From positions 1 through 42,453 of the forward strand of contig CAJUSH010000030.1 in the NCBI GenBank assembly GCA_910589045.1: a DNA stretch of 42,453 nt, written 5' to 3'. The notes beneath the pieces are model-generated. The model saw only the letters and a list, made by a program, of their open reading frames with translations. It was not told the DNA's origin and did no database searches. Shown here one piece after another: positions 40,059-42,453 of this stretch (positions within the stretch are counted from its first letter, which is position 1; each line of letters opens with the position of its first letter). The position numbers and the translations under genes are program-made. This DNA comes from an uncultured Eubacterium sp. GTDB taxonomy: Bacteria > Bacillota_A > Clostridia > Lachnospirales > Lachnospiraceae.

Positions 40059-40277
40059 ATGTTCAGAAAAAAGAAGCCCGTGAGGGAGCAGTACGACAGG
40101 ACGGTGCAGCGTCCCGTCATTCACGCCAGCATCTGCAACGGCGAGCAGGTGGCAGGCTTTGCGGATCTGCGGACGAAGAAGTTTACGGAGGTCATGCTGA
40201 TCAGAACGCCGGCGGATCTGGAGGAGTTCTGCGCGCGCTACGGCGTCGCGCGGGATGAGATCACGAAGGAGTACTGA
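40059..40277 (+). CDS. Small hypothetical protein (72 aa)
   Basis: A basic N-terminus (MFRKKKPVREQYD) is followed by a compact predicted alpha/beta segment (VIHASICNGEQVAGFADLRT, EVMLIRTPADLEEFCARYG). There is no signal peptide. AAGGAGGGGG precedes the ATG. No function can be assigned. It sits between yaaA and a dehydrogenase gene with short gaps (54 and 59 bases) on the same strand, so it is probably cotranscribed with them. Confidence 0.72.
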   Translation: MFRKKKPVREQYDRTVQRPVIHASICNGEQVAGFADLRTKKFTEVMLIRTPADLEEFCARYGVARDEITKEY

Positions 40278-40336
40278 CGGCGGGCTGGAATGATGGCTTT
40301 TCACGGGGTGAACGCAGGAAGAGAGGGGATAAACGG

Positions 40337-41593
40337 ATGAAAACAACAGCGGTGCGCATTCACGGGGTACGTGATTTGCGCGTGGACACGTTCGAGCTGC
40401 CGGAGATAAAGGACGACGAGCTGCTCGTGAAAATTATGGCGGACAGTCTGTGCCTGTCAACCTACAAGGTTGCACAAAAAGGCTCGGCGCACAAAAAGCT
40501 GCCGGAAAATCTGGAGGAGACGCCCATTGTCATGGGGCATGAGTTCTGCGGCATTGTAGAGCGGGTGGGCGCGCGCTGGAAGGATGTGTACAGACCCGGG
40601 GACTGCTTTGTGGCGCAGCCGAATCTCGGTCGCGCGGATACTTATTCGCTTGGCTATTCCTTTCCGTATGTGGGCGGCGAGTCCACCCGCAGCGTGGTGA
40701 TGAATGAGGCGGTGGAAAAGGGATGCCTGCTGCCGTACCGCGGGGAGAGCTATTTTGAGGCGGCGATGGCGGAGCCGCTCTCGTGTGTGGTTGCGGGCTT
40801 TAAGGCAAATTTCCACCTGCGGGATCGAAACGCCTATGATTATGTGATGGGTATCAGGCAGGGCGGATGCATGGCGCTAATCGGCGGTACCGGGCCGATG
40901 GGCGCTCTTGCAGTCGATTTGGCGATTCACGGGGAAACGCGTCCGGGCCTGCTCGTGGTGACCGGAAGGACACAGGCGAAGCTTGACCGCCTGGCGAGGC
41001 TGTACCCGGTGGAGGAGGCGGCCTCATGCGGGGTGGAGCTGCACTATGTCAACACCGCAGCTTTGTCGGATTTCAGCGAAGCGCTGCGGGGCTATACGCG
41101 GGAGGGCTATGACGATGTGTTTGTGATGGCGGCGGATGCGCAGGTGGTCAGCTGCAGCGAAAAGCTGCTGGGCTGGGACGGCTGCCTGAATTTTTTTGCG
41201 GGGCCGATTGACAGCGGCTTTACGGCGCCGGTGAACTTTTATAACGTACACTACAATGCGACGCATTTTGTCGGGACGAGCGGCAGCAACACGCAGGATA
41301 TGGTGGACGCGGTGGCGCTCATTGAGCAGGGCGTGGTGAAGGTGGGAAAGATTGCGACCCATGTGATGGGGCTTGACGCGGTACCGGAGACAATCTTAAA
41401 TCTGCCCGACCTTCCCGGCGGAAAGAAGATCTGTTATTCACAGAAGCGCTACCCTCTCACGGCGGTGGAGGATTTTGGGAAAACGCGCACGGAAGGCTGG
41501 GAGATGGAGCTGGCAGAGATCCTGAAGCGAAACGGCGGAATCTGGAATAAAGAAGCGGAGACGCATTTCCTGTATCATGCGCCGGATGTGTGA
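40337..41593 (+). CDS. Medium-chain zinc dehydrogenase, sorbose-1-phosphate reductase-like
   Basis: The 418-residue protein is an MDR-family NAD(P)-dependent oxidoreductase. The catalytic zinc site is suggested by Cys39 (DSLCLSTYK) and the GHE motif at 67-69 (MGHEFCG). The structural-zinc cysteine loop is missing. The nucleotide site is GGTGPMGAL near 189. Overall order and length resemble L-sorbose-1-phosphate reductase SorE, but no PTS or sorbose genes lie in the window, so the sugar substrate is uncertain. GAGAGGGG precedes the ATG. The stop codon is followed in the same frame by sequence of topoisomerase III, marking a junction. Confidence 0.82.
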   Translation: MKTTAVRIHGVRDLRVDTFELPEIKDDELLVKIMADSLCLSTYKVAQKGSAHKKLPENLEETPIVMGHEFCGIVERVGARWKDVYRPGDCFVAQPNLGRADTYSLGYSFPYVGGESTRSVVMNEAVEKGCLLPYRGESYFEAAMAEPLSCVVAGFKANFHLRDRNAYDYVMGIRQGGCMALIGGTGPMGALAVDLAIHGETRPGLLVVTGRTQAKLDRLARLYPVEEAASCGVELHYVNTAALSDFSEALRGYTREGYDDVFVMAADAQVVSCSEKLLGWDGCLNFFAGPIDSGFTAPVNFYNVHYNATHFVGTSGSNTQDMVDAVALIEQGVVKVGKIATHVMGLDAVPETILNLPDLPGGKKICYSQKRYPLTAVEDFGKTRTEGWEMELAEILKRNGGIWNKEAETHFLYHAPDV

Positions 41594-42453
41594 GAAACCG
41601 GCGCGGTGTGTCCGGCAGATGCAGGAAGGGAGGGGGAATTGATTTTCCGGCTGGTCTATGAACATGCAGGCTGTAAAAAGCCGATGGAAAGGCTCTGGAT
41701 TTCCAGTATGGAGGATGCGGCTATCCGGGAAGGTTTCTCACACCTGCGGCCTGGCAGGGATTATGACAGGCTCTATGATGCGGCCCTCTGCCGGGCCGGG
41801 GCGGACTGGCTGGTTGGGATCAATGCCACAAGGCTTTTTTCCGTCCTGTATGGCGTGACCCTGAACGTGGGCCGCGTCATGTCCCCGACGCTGGCGCTTT
41901 TAGTAAAACGGGAGGCGGAAATCCGGGAGTTTGAGAGCACCCCCTTTTATGTGCCGGAGATTTCCTGCAAAGGATTTACGGCCTCCGGGGAGAGGCAGGC
42001 CGAGAAAGGGGCAGCAGAAAAGATATGCAGGAGCTGTGAGGGGCAGGAGGCGGTGGTCCGCACCGTGGAGAAGCAGACAAAGACCGTGCAGCCTCCGCGC
42101 CTCTATGACCTGACGACCTTACAGCGGGAATGCAACCGGATCTATGGGTATACGGCGCAGCAGACCCTTGACTACCTGCAGGCCCTCTATGAGAAAAAGC
42201 TGGCGACCTATCCCCGGACGGACAGCCAGTATCTGACGGAGGATATGCAGGGCACCGCCCTTTCCCTGGTGAACTGGCTGCGTGACAATATGGAGTTTGG
42301 GAAGTGCTGTGACGGGGAGCCGGATATTGGCCGTGTGACGGATGGAAACAAAGTGACCGACCACCACGCCGTTATCCCTACATCGGAGATTACCCGGACA
42401 GGAGGGATGCGGATTCAGAGGGAAAAGACGGCAATCATGCCGGAGATTATGCG
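41594..42453 (+). pseudogene. topB: DNA topoisomerase III, 5'-truncated and running off the window
   Basis: The frame directly after the dehydrogenase stop encodes type IA topoisomerase sequence. ADAGREGELIFRLVYE, the end of the Toprim domain with its DxD-type metal site, is followed by ERLWISSMEDAAIREGF, ADWLVGINATRLFSVLYG, TLNVGRVMSPTLALLVKREA, and YPRTDSQYL with the catalytic Tyr. Homology starts within about 20 bases of the stop, so roughly the first 90-100 residues expected of TopB are missing, with no start codon or binding site in their place. TopB of this type is typical of integrative conjugative elements of gut Clostridia. The 3' part lies beyond 42453. It is a broken copy or one side of a recombination or assembly joint. 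Confidence 0.8.

Noticed and set aside
41658..41858. Short open frame at the start of the topB region
   Set aside because: It is in a different frame from the clear topoisomerase homology and has no family match.

Overview
The window looks like chromosomal DNA from a spore-forming, fairly high-G+C member of the Lachnospiraceae (Clostridia). The evidence is the trigger factor-clpP-clpX-lon-engB order, a complete spoIIAA-spoIIAB-sigF operon, Spo0A-type DNA-binding domains, several secreted leucine-rich-repeat proteins of the BspA type with bacterial Ig and InlB-type repeats, and strong AGGAGG ribosome binding sites. I cannot name a species from sequence alone. About forty real genes are present. 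No rRNA, phage, restriction system or CRISPR array was found.

Layout. 1-300: the 3' part of tRNA-Arg(ACG), its terminator, and a 146-bp MITE-like element flanked by an 8-bp direct repeat. 449-6854: protein quality control (tig, clpP, clpX, lon) and the ribosome-assembly GTPase engB. 6888-10298: a compact regulatory island holding a receiver plus Spo0A-C protein, a small GHKL ATPase with no visible histidine domain, a LytTR regulator with a degenerate receiver, and a receiver-less Spo0A-C protein. Spo0A-box-like sites overlap the promoter of the LytTR gene. 10453-15240: a secreted LRR/Ig protein divergent from a secreted subtilisin and a secreted beta-propeller-like protein. 15286-19346: SseB-like, CYTH and DJ-1 family genes and poorly known membrane proteins. 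19393-20307: a sporulation-type polysaccharide deacetylase with a sigma-E-like promoter. 20525-25710: a FliD-like cytosolic protein, two large secreted LRR/InlB-repeat proteins and two small membrane proteins. 25794-29309: cheC and valS, divergent from promoters that share one -35 element; valS has an attenuator-like leader. 29468-32589: a FapA/DUF342 protein and a zinc-ribbon/TPR membrane protein. 32703-34179: the spoIIA operon. 34280-34820: a Cys-rich small protein followed by a nine-unit minisatellite. 35589-38703: an aminotransferase and 4,6-dehydratase pair for amino-sugar synthesis. 38794-41593: bcp, yaaA and a SorE-like dehydrogenase. 41594-end: a topB gene lacking its 5' part, reading in frame straight after the dehydrogenase stop, which suggests a recombination or assembly junction.

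How the parts relate. Three loci touch sporulation: the Spo0A-C island, the PdaB-like deacetylase and the sigma-F operon. Two loci encode secreted surface or degradative proteins. The most unusual part is the 6.9-10.3 kb island, which looks like a Spo0A-derived regulatory circuit separate from canonical spo0A. A second theme is small repeated DNA: a MITE family with full, partial and mini copies, a 22-bp GCGAG repeat array in front of the subtilisin gene, a 24-bp coding repeat and the 28-29 bp minisatellite.
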